In this document: piece after piece, positions 27,202-35,964 of the stretch
Position numbering within the stretch: the first letter of the stretch is position 1
Layout: every line of letters begins with the position of its first letter
Source: an uncultured Bacteroidales bacterium
GTDB lineage: Bacteria > Bacteroidota > Bacteroidia > Bacteroidales > CAIXZF01
Length of the DNA: 64,000 bases
NCBI GenBank assembly: GCA_903923925.1
Contig: CAIXZF010000029.1
Span: 1-64,000, forward strand
Direction of reading: 5' to 3'
The notes under the pieces: model-generated
Database searches by the model: none
Seen by the model: the letters and a program-made list of their open reading frames with translations, nothing else
Told to the model about the DNA's origin: nothing
Program-made: the position numbers and the translations under genes

Positions 27202-27972
27202 CTACCAGGTTGGTTTGCGTTTTTCGAGGAATGCTTTCATGCCTTCCTGAGTTGAGCTTTCATTAAAAAGAGATCCAAATTCCTTTTGTTCAAGCAAACT
27301 TGCTTCATTAAATGGCATGTTAAAGCCGTCTCTGATTACTCTTTTAGCTTTTAAAGCTGCAAGAGATCCGTTGACAGCAATTTTCTCAGCCATAGCAAGA
27401 GTGAGGTCCAGTAATTGTTCAGGTTCCGTGACTTTCTGAACCAACCCAATGCGAAGAGCTTCATCAGCGGAAATCATATCGCAGGTGAGAATAAGCCAGA
27501 GGGCATTACCCAAGCCTGTTAATCTGGAAAGTCTTTGAGTTCCTGCATATCCCGGTATTAAGCCGAGGTTAAGCTCAGGTTGACCAAATTTTGCTTTATT
27601 ACTTGCAAAACGAAAATCGCAGGCCATGGCAAGTTCAAGTCCGCCTCCTAATGCAAAACCGTTAATTGCAGCAATTACAGGAAATGGAAGATTTTGAAAG
27701 CGGTCGAAAGTATCTTGTCCGATTTTTGAAAAGGCAGAACCTTGTTCTCCACTCATTCCTGACATTTCGGAAATGTCTGCCCCTGCAACAAAAGACTTAC
27801 CGTCGCCAGTAATAACCAAGGTTTTACAGGTCCCTTGTTCTACGAGTAAATCCAGGAATTCATTTAATTCTGAATACAGCTTGGTATTAAGTGCGTTCAT
27901 CGCTTCGGGTCGCGAAAGTGTCAGCAATGTTACATTGCCTTGTTGCTCAGTTTTTAATGTTTGCCAGTTCAT
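27202..27972 (-). CDS. Enoyl-CoA hydratase (crotonase)
   Basis: A 256-residue crotonase. Family features seen: RPEAMNALN, AGADISEM (oxyanion-hole region), GFALGGGLELAMACD with the first catalytic Glu, and PELNLGLIPGYAGTQRL with the second. It hydrates the C2 double bond of short enoyl-CoA. First gene of the minus-strand acyl-CoA operon, with a TATATTTG promoter element 22 nt upstream. Confidence 0.92.
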   Translation of the reverse strand: MNWQTLKTEQQGNVTLLTLSRPEAMNALNTKLYSELNEFLDLLVEQGTCKTLVITGDGKSFVAGADISEMSGMSGEQGSAFSKIGQDTFDRFQNLPFPVIAAINGFALGGGLELAMACDFRFASNKAKFGQPELNLGLIPGYAGTQRLSRLTGLGNALWLILTCDMISADEALRIGLVQKVTEPEQLLDLTLAMAEKIAVNGSLAALKAKRVIRDGFNMPFNEASLLEQKEFGSLFNESSTQEGMKAFLEKRKPTW

Positions 27973-27993
27973 CTAATTGGGAATTGAAATATG

Positions 27994-28001
27994 CAAATAT
28001 A
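27994..28001 (-). promoter_or_regulatory. -7 element of the acyl-CoA operon
   Basis: TATATTTG on the minus strand, 22 nt before the crotonase ATG, fits the Bacteroidota TAnnTTTG consensus. It would drive crotonase, 3-hydroxyacyl-CoA dehydrogenase, thiolase, FabK-like and acyl-CoA dehydrogenase genes together. No TTTG at the expected -33 site. Confidence 0.6.
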
Positions 28002-28101
28002 ATGATATCTCTAAGCAGGCGAACATTTTTTTATGATTAAAGTTAACAAATAAACACTAAAGTTGTTTCAAATTTGCAGAAACTAAAATTAAGAGCAAAA
28101 C

Positions 28102-29496
28102 ATGTCAAAATCTTCGAGCAGAAACATTTTAATTCTGTTGTTTATTGGTGTATTGATGGGCGCACTCGATATCTCAATTGTTGGTCCGGCACTTCCAGCA
28201 ATTTCTCATTCAATTAATATTGCCAGAGAAGCTCTGTCCTGGGTATTTTCAATCTATGTATTATTTAATCTGATAGGGTTGCCTTTATTGGCCCGACTTT
28301 CAGACGTTTTTGGCAGAAGATTGGTTTACGTAGTTTCAGTTTCTATTTTCGCAATTGGGTCTATAATGGTTTCATTGGCACACAATTATGAATTCTTATT
28401 GATAGGAAGAGCAGTGCAGGGTTTTGGTTCGAGCGGGATCTTTCCTGTTGCTGCTGCTGTAATTGGAGATGTATTTCCTCCGGAGAAGCGGGGAAGAGCT
28501 CTAGGAATGATTGGAGCTGTTTTTGGACTTGCATTTTTAATCGGGCCTATTATTGCAGGTGTAGTTTTAAAGTATTATGCGTGGAATACTTTGTTTTCAA
28601 TAAATGTTCCAATTGCTATATTATTGATTATTGGCAGTATTCGCTACCTTCCTTCGAAGCAAGGTGGAACAATGAAGAATTTTGACTGGCTGGGAATTTT
28701 ATTATTAGGTTCTTTTGTTGGTTCTTTTGCACTGGCTTTAAATAATACGGATTCTCAAAATTTCTTCAGGAGTTTAGTTACGTATCCTGTGATATGGTTT
28801 TTGCTGAGTGCGATTCTATCACTTACATTACTGATAATATTTGAAAAGTCGGCAAAAATGCCCATTGTGAATTTGAAATTATTTAAACGACTTCAAATAA
28901 AAGTTGTTGGCATGGTTGCAATTGGAACAGGAATATTTCAGGCTTCATTTGTTTTTGTTCCTGATTTTTCTGTACATGCCTTCAATGTTCCGGCATCAAA
29001 GGCAAGTTTTATGCTTTTACCAGTTGTAATAGCTACAGCAATTGGTTCTCCGGTTGCAGGCAGGATGCTCGACAAACTTGGTTCCAGAATAGTAGTAATA
29101 ACTGGTATAATTTCTGCTGGTTTGGGTGTTTTTTTATTGACCCTTGTTGGGAATTCAATTTTGCAATTTTATGTTGCTGGTGTTTTTGTAGGATTTGGTC
29201 TGTCAATGCTTGCAGGTCCTTCGCTGAGATATATAATTCTTAATGAAGTATCTGCCTCAGAACGAGCTCTTGCGCAAGGGATTCTAACAATGTTTATCAG
29301 CATGGGACAGATAAGTGGTTCTGCAATAATCGGAGCAGTTACTGCACCTCACGGAGATAATATTCGTGGATATAACTCCGCCTTCCTTTTACTCACAGGA
29401 ATGACAATTGTAATGTTTTTCATCGCATTTGCACTGAAAAGCAGAAGCAAGGAGCAGGCGGATCTGAAAATTGTTTTAAATCAGGAGAAGGCATAG
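28102..29496 (+). CDS. MFS drug/metabolite exporter (DHA2/EmrB-like)
   Basis: A 464-residue integral membrane protein with about 14 hydrophobic segments. The first helix carries LDISIVGPALPAI (the DHA2 motif D1, L-D-x-T-x-V-N-V-A-L-P form), loop 2-3 carries DVFGRRLVYV (motif A), and helix 5 has the G-x-x-x-G-P-x-x-G-G-like AFLIGPIIAG (motif C of exporters). Proton-driven efflux across the inner membrane is inferred; the substrate is unknown. Transcribed away from the acyl-CoA operon with about 130 nt between start codons. Confidence 0.85.
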   Translation: MSKSSSRNILILLFIGVLMGALDISIVGPALPAISHSINIAREALSWVFSIYVLFNLIGLPLLARLSDVFGRRLVYVVSVSIFAIGSIMVSLAHNYEFLLIGRAVQGFGSSGIFPVAAAVIGDVFPPEKRGRALGMIGAVFGLAFLIGPIIAGVVLKYYAWNTLFSINVPIAILLIIGSIRYLPSKQGGTMKNFDWLGILLLGSFVGSFALALNNTDSQNFFRSLVTYPVIWFLLSAILSLTLLIIFEKSAKMPIVNLKLFKRLQIKVVGMVAIGTGIFQASFVFVPDFSVHAFNVPASKASFMLLPVVIATAIGSPVAGRMLDKLGSRIVVITGIISAGLGVFLLTLVGNSILQFYVAGVFVGFGLSMLAGPSLRYIILNEVSASERALAQGILTMFISMGQISGSAIIGAVTAPHGDNIRGYNSAFLLLTGMTIVMFFIAFALKSRSKEQADLKIVLNQEKA

Positions 29497-29626
29497 TTGT
29501 TCTGAAGGAGGTTGAGACTTTTCTCTTGAAACAAATTCATCATACATAAAACAATTACGAAATATGGCTTTGCGCAAATATCTTGTTATTTTTGCATTAT
29601 AGGTATACACTAAAAGCCCGTAAGAA

Positions 29627-30751
29627 ATGCATACTAATAAGAGCAGAATTAAAGGACTTTCTCATCTGATAGGCAATACACCTTTACTTGAACTCAACTT
29701 CAGCTATAAAGGACAGAAACGCAGAATTTTTGCAAAGGCTGAAAATTTTAATATGACCGGGAGTATTAAAGACCGGATGGCGTATCATATTATTACTAAG
29801 GCTTATGAAAGAGGAACTTTAAAGCCAGGCAATCTGATTATTGAGGCAACAAGTGGAAATACGGGAATTGCAATAGCCTCCATTGGGAGAGCCTTAGGAC
29901 ATCCAGTTGTTATTTTTATGCCCGATTGGATGAGTTCTGAGAGAATAAATTTGATAAAAGGGTTAGGTGCTCAGATAAATCTTGTAACGAAAGAGGAGGG
30001 AGGTTTTCTTGGAAGTATTGCAAGGGCTGAACAATTAGCAGAAACAACAGAGGGTGCCTTTTTACCCTGTCAATTTTCAAATCAGGACAATGCAGATGCA
30101 CATTATCTTACTACGGGGCAAGAAATCTGGTGGCAGCTTCGTTTCCATGGGTTAAAACCAGATGCCTTTGTTGCAGGTGTTGGCACAGGTGGAACGATTA
30201 TGGGGGTTGGAAAGTATTTCAAAGAAAAACATCCACCTGTAAAAATTCACCCGCTTGAACCTTCGAACTCGCCTACACTTACAACTGGCTATAAAGTAGG
30301 AAAACACAGAATACAAGGGATTTCTGATGAATTTATTCCAGCCATTGTGAAACTGGAAGAACTCGACAAGGTAATACAGGTAGATGACGGGGATGCAATT
30401 CTAATGGCTCAAAAGCTTGCCTATATTGGACTTGGAGTTGGCATTTCGTCAGGAGCTAACTTTCTGGGAGCATTAATTACCCAGGAATCCATTGGGCCTG
30501 ATGCGGTTGTAGTTACTGTGTTCTCTGATGATAATAAGAAATACCTTAGTACAGATTTATTGAGGAACGAACCTGTTAAACCAGAATTCATGACTCCCGA
30601 TATTCATTTGCTAGATTTTAAATCAATTAAAAGAGTTTGTCAGTTCTGCTGCACGCCAAACGAGTGCGGCGCTGAATTAACCAAAGAAGAATTATCTGAG
30701 ATTATGTTACCTGATTGTCCGAGACGTTCTTTTCATTCAATTGAATTGTAA
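29627..30751 (+). CDS. Cysteine-synthase family PLP enzyme with a C-terminal Cys-rich tail
   Basis: A 374-residue fold type II PLP enzyme. GSIKDRMA has the PLP lysine, [12 protein letters not shown] the substrate loop, and [10 protein letters not shown] the phosphate-binding glycines. It would make cysteine from O-acetylserine, or act as a related beta-synthase. After the normal end of the domain (about 320) there is an extra tail with [18 protein letters not shown] and PDCPRR, five or six cysteines close together, unlike standard CysK/CysM. The tail could bind metal or sulfur. Monocistronic by position, with a TATTTTTG element about 30 nt upstream. Confidence 0.85.
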   Translation: MHTNKSRIKGLSHLIGNTPLLELNFSYKGQKRRIFAKAENFNMTGSIKDRMAYHIITKAYERGTLKPGNLIIEATSGNTGIAIASIGRALGHPVVIFMPDWMSSERINLIKGLGAQINLVTKEEGGFLGSIARAEQLAETTEGAFLPCQFSNQDNADAHYLTTGQEIWWQLRFHGLKPDAFVAGVGTGGTIMGVGKYFKEKHPPVKIHPLEPSNSPTLTTGYKVGKHRIQGISDEFIPAIVKLEELDKVIQVDDGDAILMAQKLAYIGLGVGISSGANFLGALITQESIGPDAVVVTVFSDDNKKYLSTDLLRNEPVKPEFMTPDIHLLDFKSIKRVCQFCCTPNECGAELTKEELSEIMLPDCPRRSFHSIEL

Positions 30752-30807
30752 AAAAAAAGGCAAACTAATTGCTCAGTATTTTCATTAGTAATAAAATCGT
30801 TTAATAC

Positions 30808-32982
30808 TCAAAGGTTCAGGAGCAGAAAGTCTGTCATCTTCTGGTAGAGGTTATATCTGGTTGTACCTCCAAGCAAACTGTGGTTTTTATTTGGATAGAA
30901 GAACATGTCGAATTGTTTATTCTCTTTTAACAATGCATTCTCCAATTCAACTGAATTTTGCAGGTGAACGTTGTCATCGGAAGTGCCATGGACCAGTAAG
31001 AATTTCCCCTTCAGGTTTTTTGCAAATATCATTGGTGTATTGTCGTCATATCCTGATTCATTTTCTTTTGGCAGGGTCATAAACCGTTCGGTGTAAATAG
31101 CATTGTAAAAACGCCAGTTTGTTACCGGGGCAACAGCAATTGCTGCCTTGAACACATCTGCTCCTTTTGTGATACCTAAAGCGGCCATACTTCCGCCATA
31201 ACTCCAACCCCAGATTCCAATTCGGGTTCCATCAACATAAGGCAAGGTTGCAAGGTATTTTGCTGCAGAAATCTGATCGTCAGATTCGAGTTTAAGAAGT
31301 TGCTTGTATGTGCATTTTTTAAATGCTTCACCTCTGAATCCTGTTCCTCTGTTATCAACGCAAACACTTATGTAGCCTTTTTGAGCCAGCATCTGATACC
31401 AGTAAAAGTCGGTTCGTCCCCAGCGGTTGGTAACGGATTGAGACCCAGGACCGCCATATACATTCATAAAAACAGGATATTTGCGGGCAGGGTCAAAATT
31501 TACAGGTTTAATCATATACCCATTTAAGGATTCTCCCTCAGGTGTTTTGAATGTAAAGAATTCAAGCTTGCTGAATCCATAGGAATCTGCAAGCTCTTTC
31601 AAACTTTTATTATCTTCAAGTACACGAAGTACTTTAGCCTTTGTAGAACAAACACTATGAACAGTCGGGGTATTTGCATTTGAATAGTGTAAAACGAAAT
31701 AATTAAAGTTGGCACTGAATTCAATTGAATTCCAGCCATTTTCTTTTGTAATTCTTTTCTTTCTGGTACCATCAAGATTTATCGAAAAAAGGTCTCTTTC
31801 AAGAGGACTACTTTCAGAACTTGTAAAGTATATTATTCTTTTTTCGTCGTCAAATCCCTTAATTTCATCGACTTCATAGTTCCCATAGGTGATTTGCCGC
31901 ATTAATTTCCCATCGATTCCATAAAGGTAAATGTGATTGTATCCGTCTTTTTCACTAGTTAAAAGAAAGAATTTCTTGTTAGGAGCAAAAAACAGGTTAT
32001 CATTTATATCAATATAGCATTTGTTTTCTTCTGAGTAAATTACCGTGGAATTTCCATTGGCAGCATCGGAAAAGAGCATCTCCAGTTTATTCTGATGCCT
32101 GTTCATCCTGTAAATAGAAATTATACCAGGTATTGTTGTCCATTTGATTCTAGGTATAAATTGGTTTGTTTCTTTACCAATATCCATAGTTTTAGTCGAT
32201 TTATTCAAAAGGTCGTAAACCAGAACGCTTACTATGGAAACATCTTCACCCGCTTTCGGATATTTATATTTATAGATTTCAGGGTATAAATCGCCCCATT
32301 TTGTCATTCCATATTCCTTCACATTGCTTTCATCGAAACGGTAGAAAGCGATTTTCGTACCATCTGGAGACCATGCATAAGCTTTGGCAAAAGAAAACTC
32401 TTCTTCATAAACCCAATCTGATTTACCATAAATAATATTGTTAAACAGACCATCATTTGTAAGCTGATCTTCTGTATTTGTTGCAATATTAGAGATGAAG
32501 ATATTATTTCCCCTTACAAAAGCAACATTATTACCATCTGGCGAAAAGGACGCAACTTCCTGTTTGCCTTTTTGGGAAATCGGGGTCAATTTCTTCGTTT
32601 TTAATTCAAAAACATAATAATTTGCATTGAAAGACCTCCTGTAAATCATTTCTTTATCAGTTCTAACTAGGATTTTGGACTCATCATCTGAAAAAATAAA
32701 TTCATCAACAGCCAAGGCTTCCGTCTTTCCTGGGAGAACTATATCCTTAAAACAAAACAACCACCGAGTTTTTAATCCGTTCAGGTAATCGTATTCAAAA
32801 ACGGTATCACCTTCTTTCACACAATAATGTTCCCCATCTTTCATAGATTTCAAGTCTGCAGGACTTTTTGCTGACAGCGTTTTTCCTGTAAAGATATCAG
32901 CTAGGGTAAGCGTTTTTGATCCCTGAGAATAGCAAAAGCCAGTTATTAGGACTAGAGAGAAAAGTAGTCGGATCTGCTTCAT
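30808..32982 (-). CDS. Dipeptidyl peptidase IV family (S9) exopeptidase
   Basis: A 724-residue secreted peptidase with signal peptide (MKQIRLLFSLVLITGFCYSQG). An N-terminal eight-bladed propeller (DPP4_N; the YEEEFSFAKAYAWSPDG segment holds the Glu pair that binds the substrate amino terminus) is followed by an alpha/beta hydrolase with GWSYGGSM (Ser), HGTSDDNVH (Asp) and KNHSLLGG (His). It removes X-Pro or X-Ala dipeptides in the periplasm. Start at ATG 32982 gives the signal peptide; a -7 element at 33033-33040 lies just upstream and rules out the longer frame. Confidence 0.92.
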   Translation of the reverse strand: MKQIRLLFSLVLITGFCYSQGSKTLTLADIFTGKTLSAKSPADLKSMKDGEHYCVKEGDTVFEYDYLNGLKTRWLFCFKDIVLPGKTEALAVDEFIFSDDESKILVRTDKEMIYRRSFNANYYVFELKTKKLTPISQKGKQEVASFSPDGNNVAFVRGNNIFISNIATNTEDQLTNDGLFNNIIYGKSDWVYEEEFSFAKAYAWSPDGTKIAFYRFDESNVKEYGMTKWGDLYPEIYKYKYPKAGEDVSIVSVLVYDLLNKSTKTMDIGKETNQFIPRIKWTTIPGIISIYRMNRHQNKLEMLFSDAANGNSTVIYSEENKCYIDINDNLFFAPNKKFFLLTSEKDGYNHIYLYGIDGKLMRQITYGNYEVDEIKGFDDEKRIIYFTSSESSPLERDLFSINLDGTRKKRITKENGWNSIEFSANFNYFVLHYSNANTPTVHSVCSTKAKVLRVLEDNKSLKELADSYGFSKLEFFTFKTPEGESLNGYMIKPVNFDPARKYPVFMNVYGGPGSQSVTNRWGRTDFYWYQMLAQKGYISVCVDNRGTGFRGEAFKKCTYKQLLKLESDDQISAAKYLATLPYVDGTRIGIWGWSYGGSMAALGITKGADVFKAAIAVAPVTNWRFYNAIYTERFMTLPKENESGYDDNTPMIFAKNLKGKFLLVHGTSDDNVHLQNSVELENALLKENKQFDMFFYPNKNHSLLGGTTRYNLYQKMTDFLLLNL

Positions 32983-33032
32983 AATAATAAAATTCGATTC
33001 TTGTATATGAAAGATTTCAACGATATTTGCCA

Positions 33033-33040
33033 CAAATATA
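33033..33040 (-). promoter_or_regulatory. -7 element of the dipeptidyl peptidase gene
   Basis: TATATTTG on the minus strand, about 50 nt before ATG 32982. It lies in a short divergent spacer shared with the T9SS gene starting at 33089. Confidence 0.55.
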
Positions 33041-33088
33041 AACCATTTGGAGTTTAGAGTGTTTTCTAATTAATTAATATTAAACATT

Positions 33089-34006
33089 ATGAAGAAATTT
33101 TTAGTTATTGTTGTAATAGGTGTATTTGGATTTAGTACAGGTAGTCGGATCTTAGCGCAGGCTGTTCCAAATGGTGGAATGGAAACATGGATTACTACAG
33201 GCAATTATGTAAATCCGCAAGGATGGGATAGTCCAAACCAGGAATCATCCTCAATTCCTATTGTTGGAGCATCTGTTGTCACTAAAAGCAGTGGTGCTCA
33301 TTCGGGATCCTGGTGCGCAAAACTTGAAAGTAAAAGTGTTGTTGTAGCCACAGTTCCTGGAATTATGACCTTAGGTCAATTGAGCATTGACCTTGCTAGT
33401 GCGACTTTTACTCTAACCGGAGGTACTCCGATTAGTACACGACCAACATCTGTTAAAGGTTTTTACAAGTATACTCCTGCCGGCGGAGGAGATACAGCAG
33501 CAGTAGTGGCACTTTTTACAAAGCATAATACTTCTGGTGGAAACGACACTATTGGAATAGGATTTTTTATGGATGGTACAACAGTAACATCATGGACAGC
33601 ATTTGATGCTCCTGTTTACTGGTTTAATCTGGAGAATCCGGACACTATGAATATTATAGTGGCCTGTACTTCCAGTTTATCCGGAGTTGCAGGGAGTGTT
33701 ATGTATGTTGATGATATGGTTTTAGACTATTCAACGGGAATAACAGATGCGTTGATGGCTGAGCGTCCAAATGTATATTTAAATTCAATTGCAGGTACTG
33801 TTGAGATATTCCTTGATCTGGAAAGTTCAAAAGAAGTTAGTGTGAATATGTATAATCTTAATGGGCAGAAAGTACGCTCAGCTTATTATGGTGCAACTTC
33901 ATTGTTAAACAAATCAATTGGAGTAAATGGATTAAAGACCGGAATGTATTTCGTTGAAATACTTTCAGGAACAGAGAGAATCGTTCAAAAAATTACAATT
34001 TTTTAA
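33089..34006 (+). CDS. T9SS-secreted PCMD-like carbohydrate-associated protein
   Basis: A 305-residue secreted protein. A signal peptide (KKFLVIVVIGVFGFSTGSRI) is followed by a beta-rich domain that opens VPNGGMETW and has SSGAHSGSWCAKLES, a jelly-roll pattern seen in Bacteroidota PCMD (putative carbohydrate metabolism) proteins. A conserved YVDDMVLDY strand closes the domain, then a T9SS-type sorting domain (about 225-305) with the MYNLNGQKV and GLKTGMYFVEI strands. Exported to the cell surface; ligand unknown. It lies next to a divergent peptidase gene and upstream of tRNA-Val. Confidence 0.7.
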   Translation: MKKFLVIVVIGVFGFSTGSRILAQAVPNGGMETWITTGNYVNPQGWDSPNQESSSIPIVGASVVTKSSGAHSGSWCAKLESKSVVVATVPGIMTLGQLSIDLASATFTLTGGTPISTRPTSVKGFYKYTPAGGGDTAAVVALFTKHNTSGGNDTIGIGFFMDGTTVTSWTAFDAPVYWFNLENPDTMNIIVACTSSLSGVAGSVMYVDDMVLDYSTGITDALMAERPNVYLNSIAGTVEIFLDLESSKEVSVNMYNLNGQKVRSAYYGATSLLNKSIGVNGLKTGMYFVEILSGTERIVQKITIF

Positions 34007-34058
34007 TTAATGCTGCTTTTTCCCAATTAAAAGGATTTCCAGTTTCGCATTTTCCATT

Positions 34059-34066
34059 TACCTTTG
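34059..34066 (+). promoter_or_regulatory. -7 element of tRNA-Val
   Basis: TACCTTTG, 10 nt before the first base of tRNA-Val, fits the TAnnTTTG consensus at the right distance for a tRNA precursor start. Confidence 0.65.
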
Positions 34067-34076
34067 CAGGGTAAAA

Positions 34077-34151
34077 GGGTTGTTAGCTCAGTTGGTTTAG
34101 AGCATCGCCTTGACAGGGCGGGGGTCACTGGTTCGAATCCAGTACAACCCA
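34077..34151 (+). tRNA. trnV: tRNA-Val (GAC)
   Basis: Plus-strand cloverleaf of 75 nt: acceptor GGGTTGT/ACAACCC, anticodon stem TCGCC/GGCGG around TTGACAG with anticodon GAC, and T-loop GTTCGAATC. It stands alone with its own promoter and terminator and marks the left edge of the accessory region. Confidence 0.95.
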
Positions 34152-34163
34152 CAATTGTATCAC

Positions 34164-34196
34164 ATAAAGCGCTGAAATTCAGCGCTTTATTTTTTT
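34164..34196 (+). terminator. Intrinsic terminator of tRNA-Val
   Basis: Stem AAAGCGCTGAA/TTCAGCGCTTT followed by a run of six to seven T residues, 12 nt past the tRNA. Classical rho-independent shape. Confidence 0.85.
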
Positions 34197-34290
34197 AAGG
34201 GAACAACTTTAGAACAACTTTTCCCGAGAATTCATCTTTTTTCCATTTCATTGGTCAAAATATTTGTCAGGGTATTTTTTAACTAATAAT

Positions 34291-34485
34291 ATGGTCAAAA
34301 TTTTAAAAATGCAAAAAAAACCTAGCCTTGATTCGGACCTTGACGAATTCTTTACTTTATTGGATTACTTAGTATACAATGAACCTCATGAAGATCAATT
34401 GAAGAATTATCTGGCAAAAATGCACAAATCTATCTTTATTATTATCAAAACACATCATCCAAGTTCTTCAATCTTCGTAGTTTGA
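34291..34485 (+). CDS. Small uncharacterised open frame in the 440-nt gap after tRNA-Val
   Basis: A 64-residue acidic/helical frame starting ATG 34291 (VKILKMQKKPSLDSDLDEFF...). I do not recognise it. It has the look of a coding sequence (acidic and lysine-rich helices) but no promoter or neighbour supports it. It could be the remains of an integrated element next to the tRNA. The rest of 34197-34635 shows nothing else I can name. Confidence 0.25.
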   Translation: MVKILKMQKKPSLDSDLDEFFTLLDYLVYNEPHEDQLKNYLAKMHKSIFIIIKTHHPSSSIFVV

Positions 34486-34635
34486 CTTTTGGAAAGGTAC
34501 CGGCAATACGTCAATGGTAGAAATGAAACTTTGTCTTATTTCATCGATATATTTCTTATGTTTAGGAACTAATTCTACTTATCTTTAATATTTTTCGCCA
34601 AACACTGCATATTAATAAGTCAAAATCCCAATGGT

Positions 34636-35841
34636 ATGAAGAAATTTCTATTTACCGTAACCCCGTTTATCGTAATTTCTCTCGCATGCTTTTCTCAAAC
34701 CAGCAGGATTAGCGGCCAACTTACTTATGATAATACGGTTTCAACCCCATTGAAAGATGTCGAAGTATATCTTAAAACTGCAACTGGAACGATATTAGAT
34801 TCTTCAACAAGCACTGTAACGGGTTATTATCATTTTGAAAATGTTAGTTTTGGCCAGTATCAGATTACTGCACAATCTAATGAAGTACCGGGTGGTATTA
34901 ATAATATTGATGCCTTACAGGTTCTTAAACATTATATTGGATACATTACTCTTACTGGACTAAGCCTGCTAGCCGGAGATGCGGATTTTTCAGGTTATAT
35001 AAATTCGATAGATGCATTATATTGTGCAAAGCTATTTGCAGGATATCTCAGCGGATTTCCTTTCAGAAATTGGATATTTGAACAACCCACAGTTACTATT
35101 TCTGATATAGCAACAGTAATCCAGAATATCAAAGGTATTTGTGTTGGAGATGTGAATCAATCATATTTTCCAGAAGCAGTTCCTGGTGTGTCTTGTCCAA
35201 ATATTCCGGCCTTTGTATATGGTGGGCAAACCTACAATACTCTACAGATAGGCACCCAATGCTGGATGAAGGAGAATTTGAATATTGGGACAATGGTAAC
35301 AAGTAACTTAACAGGAGATATTCATTCGGATTGCATTAACAATGGCATTATTGAAAAATACTGTTACAATAATGACCCTGCCAACTGTGCAATTTATGGT
35401 GGTTTGTATGATTGGAACGAAATGATGCAATACACTACCACTCCCGGTGTTCAAGGCATTTGCCCAATCGGCTGGCACCTCCCCACAGATGAAGAATGGT
35501 GTACCATGACCACCTATCTGGATGCAACTGTGAACTGTATGGAGTATGATTTATCGGGTACAACTATAGGTGGAAAATTGAAAGAAACAGGCTTAACTCA
35601 TTGGATTTCACCCAACGCCGGTGCCACCAACGAAAGTGGGTTCACTGCTCTTGGAGCCGGCAGTCGCGACAACTACGGGAATTTCTATGGTCTTTTTTAC
35701 AACACGGAGTTCTGGTCTTCTTCCGAATACTCATCGGAAGGTGGCATCGGCCGGTTCCTGAGCTACGGCAGTTCCGATATCTTCAGATTTTACGACCTTA
35801 AGACAAGTGGTTTTTCGCTGCGTTGCGTCAGGAATAATTGA
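34636..35841 (+). CDS. Secreted FISUMP-domain protein with dockerin-like module
   Basis: A 401-residue exported protein. Signal peptide (FLFTVTPFIVISLACFSQT), then a carboxypeptidase-regulatory-like beta sandwich (ISGQLTYDNTVSTPLKDVEV), a dockerin-like pair of calcium loops (GGINNIDALQVLKHYIG and GDADFSGYINSIDALYCAKL), the motif CVGDVNQSYFP, and a Fibrobacter succinogenes major paralogous (FISUMP) domain from about 190 on (QIGTQCWMKENLN, CPIGWHLPTDEEW, FWSSSEY, C-terminal LRCVRNN). The middle module is closely related to the one in the giant protein at 4096-12432. No T9SS sorting domain is seen. Likely a surface or secreted protein; function unknown. Confidence 0.75.
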   Translation: MKKFLFTVTPFIVISLACFSQTSRISGQLTYDNTVSTPLKDVEVYLKTATGTILDSSTSTVTGYYHFENVSFGQYQITAQSNEVPGGINNIDALQVLKHYIGYITLTGLSLLAGDADFSGYINSIDALYCAKLFAGYLSGFPFRNWIFEQPTVTISDIATVIQNIKGICVGDVNQSYFPEAVPGVSCPNIPAFVYGGQTYNTLQIGTQCWMKENLNIGTMVTSNLTGDIHSDCINNGIIEKYCYNNDPANCAIYGGLYDWNEMMQYTTTPGVQGICPIGWHLPTDEEWCTMTTYLDATVNCMEYDLSGTTIGGKLKETGLTHWISPNAGATNESGFTALGAGSRDNYGNFYGLFYNTEFWSSSEYSSEGGIGRFLSYGSSDIFRFYDLKTSGFSLRCVRNN

Positions 35842-35964
35842 ACAGTTAACAACGCGACATAAAGGAGAAAGGGAGTACATAGGAAGTAATCCATAACAAC
35901 CATAGTAGCCCTCTAAATTTTTGTAGGGATGGAGATCAATATTAAGATCTTCATAAATGACTCC

